The position numbers and the translations under genes were made by a program. From NCBI GenBank assembly GCA_025963615.1, contig JAOQAL010000712.1:1-7030 (forward strand): a stretch of DNA of 7,030 nucleotides, read 5' to 3'. Positions 6,435 to 7,030 of the stretch are shown one piece after another (within the stretch, counting starts at the first letter, position 1; each line of letters begins with the position of its first letter). Under the pieces are notes generated by a model that did no database searches, had not been told where the DNA came from, and was given only the letters and a program-made list of their open reading frames with translations. The DNA is from Chitinophagaceae bacterium. Lineage in GTDB: Bacteria > Bacteroidota > Bacteroidia > Chitinophagales > Chitinophagaceae.

Positions 6435-6465
6435 CAAAACTAATATCCGGATGTGAAACATGCAA
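6435..6465 (-). promoter_or_regulatory. Bacteroidota-type promoter of the secreted-protein gene
   Basis: On the minus strand TTG (6465-6463) is followed after exactly 20 nt by TAGTTTTG (6442-6435), a full match to the Bacteroidota -7 consensus TAnnTTTG with the expected spacing to the -33 TTG. Transcription would start around 6428-6430, leaving a 5' untranslated region of about 90 nt before the ATG at 6338. Confidence 0.75.
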
Positions 6466-6533
6466 GCGTTTCTACTTTTATTTATGAATTTCTACATCGT
6501 ATGATTACGTAACATCAACTCATTAATAAACAC

Positions 6534-6659
6534 ATGGTTAGTAATAAATTCATGACTTATCGTAAAAAAGCAGTTGAAATTTTTAAAAATAATTTTGAAA
6601 CGCTGCGGTATAAACGCGGAATAAAGTGGAAGGTTACCACCTTTGTATACGTACAATAG
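6534..6659 (+). CDS. Doubtful 41-residue small ORF
   Basis: ATG at 6534 opens 41 codons to TAG at 6657-6659 (MVSNKFMTYRKKAVEIF, then KNNFETLRYKRGIKWKV). The product is basic and its middle loosely recalls the first helices of a helix-turn-helix regulator ('FKNNFETLRYKRGI'), but it is far too short for that fold and ends in an unrelated 'TTFVYVQ'. A second ATG lies at 6552. No ribosome site or upstream promoter was found. It may be a fragment of a regulator or simply chance. Confidence 0.2.
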   Translation: MVSNKFMTYRKKAVEIFKNNFETLRYKRGIKWKVTTFVYVQ

Positions 6660-6666
6660 CCGGTAT

Positions 6667-6691
6667 AAATTAGTAGTTCAGACTAATTTTG
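6667..6691 (+). promoter_or_regulatory. Palindrome overlapping a -7-like promoter box
   Basis: AAATTAGT (6667-6674) and its exact complement ACTAATTT (6682-6689) flank a 7-nt spacer. The right arm overlaps TAATTTTG (6684-6691), a perfect match to the TAnnTTTG -7 consensus. No TTG lies at the expected -33 distance. Such an arrangement could be an operator over a weak promoter reading rightward, but no gene follows in the window. Confidence 0.3.
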
Positions 6692-6762
6692 TAATGGAGT
6701 AGATCGTAATTATCCCTGCTCTATATTGATTCCTTTATATAAGGAGGGACAGATACCAGGGT

Positions 6763-6790
6763 AAAACCCCTTAATAAAGAAGGGAGTTTT
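6763..6790 (+). terminator. Terminator-like hairpin
   Basis: AAAACCCCTT (6763-6772) pairs with AAGGGAGTTTT (6780-6790), 10 bp with one bulged A, around a 7-nt loop; the 3' arm ends in TTTT and is followed by ATATAG. It is plus-strand oriented and lies about 70 nt after the -7-like box at 6684. The stem is weak, so the call is tentative. Confidence 0.35.
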
Positions 6791-6800
6791 ATATAGTAAG

Positions 6801-6969
6801 ATGCTGGATGCTGGGTGCTGGATGCTAGGTGCGGGATACTGGGTGCTGTGCCTGGATGCTGGATACTGGATGTCAGATGGGGAACAGTGCCTGCAGGACT
6901 GCCCCCTTAAAAGCGACCCATCCAGTATCTAGCATCCAGTATCTAACTTCCAGTATCCAGCATCTCGTA
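6801..6969. repeat. Inverted repeat built of 7-bp tandem units (ATGCTGG / TCCAGTA)
   Basis: The left arm 6801-6876 is about eleven 7-mers, mostly ATGCTGG, ATACTGG or GTGCTGG, with one 6-nt unit. The right arm 6921-6969 is seven 7-mers of the complementary type (TCCAGTA, TCCAGCA, TCTAGCA, TCTCGTA). The arms are mutually complementary and enclose a 44-nt centre that itself contains a near-palindrome (CAGTGCCTGCAGGACTG, 6886-6902). Transcribed, the region could fold into a long hairpin. Similar GATGCTG-type heptad arrays occur between genes in other Bacteroidota (from memory). No gene or transposase lies within it. Confidence 0.85.
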
Positions 6970-6973
6970 TTCC

Positions 6974-6993
6974 ATGCCCCAGCGGGGCATTTT
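6974..6993 (+). terminator. GC-rich palindrome with short T run
   Basis: ATGCCCC (6974-6980), loop AGC, GGGGCAT (6984-6990) is a perfect 7-bp stem followed by TTT. It could end transcription from the left, or be the core of an interspersed palindromic repeat: the GCCCCAGCGGGGC core with a following TTTGTGGGTAGAT stretch recalls dispersed repeats of Chitinophagaceae and Sphingobacteriaceae genomes (from memory, unverified). Confidence 0.45.
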
Positions 6994-7030
6994 GTGGGTA
7001 GATAAATTTTAAAAATAGGGGTTGACGTTC

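Noticed and set aside
6801..6969. CRISPR array
   Set aside because: The units are 7-bp degenerate tandem repeats in two orientations with no spacers or cas genes.

Overview
The window looks like a chromosomal segment of a Bacteroidota bacterium, most likely of the Chitinophagales/Chitinophagaceae type. Three things point there: a secreted protein with a C-terminal type IX secretion sorting domain, a promoter of the Bacteroidota form (TTG, 20-nt spacer, TAnnTTTG), and mostly A-rich start regions without a strong Shine-Dalgarno. The species assignment is inference, because no rRNA or tRNA gene is present.

Layout, left to right. Positions 1-503 hold the 3' part of a lipoprotein gene whose lipobox cysteine lies at the very edge of the window. 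Positions 504-1400 look like a decayed prophage patch: a degenerate minus-strand reading frame, an intact small gene resembling Bacteroidota phage terminase-small-subunit-like proteins, and a frameshifted small phage-type gene. Positions 1502-2038 encode an exported NTF2/SnoaL-like protein followed by a perfect 16-bp-stem terminator. Positions 2146-2673 hold an orphan beta-rich protein with no good start codon. A relic of an IS21-family istB gene (about 85-99 bp) lies at 2762-2860, abutting the next gene.

Positions 2857-4924 (minus strand) form the functional core: a two-gene operon of an NfeD-family membrane serine protease (GTG start, Ser94/Lys133 dyad visible) and a slipin/stomatin-like SPFH protein. 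This protease-substrate pair is conserved widely in bacteria and archaea. In the family the protease clips a hydrophobic motif at the C-terminus of the slipin, and a matching motif is present here. The two genes probably act together in membrane quality control.

Positions 5358-6338 (minus strand) encode a secreted G8-like/FnIII-like protein with a type IX sorting domain. It has a recognisable promoter upstream and an intrinsic terminator downstream. The right end (6339-7030) is gene-poor. It contains one doubtful 41-codon ORF, a palindrome overlapping a -7-like box, a terminator-like hairpin, a large imperfect inverted repeat built of 7-bp units, and a GC-rich palindrome.

I see no defence system, CRISPR array, complete mobile element or clearly new multi-gene system. 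The most unusual material is the small debris (istB relic, phage remnants) and the heptad inverted repeat.
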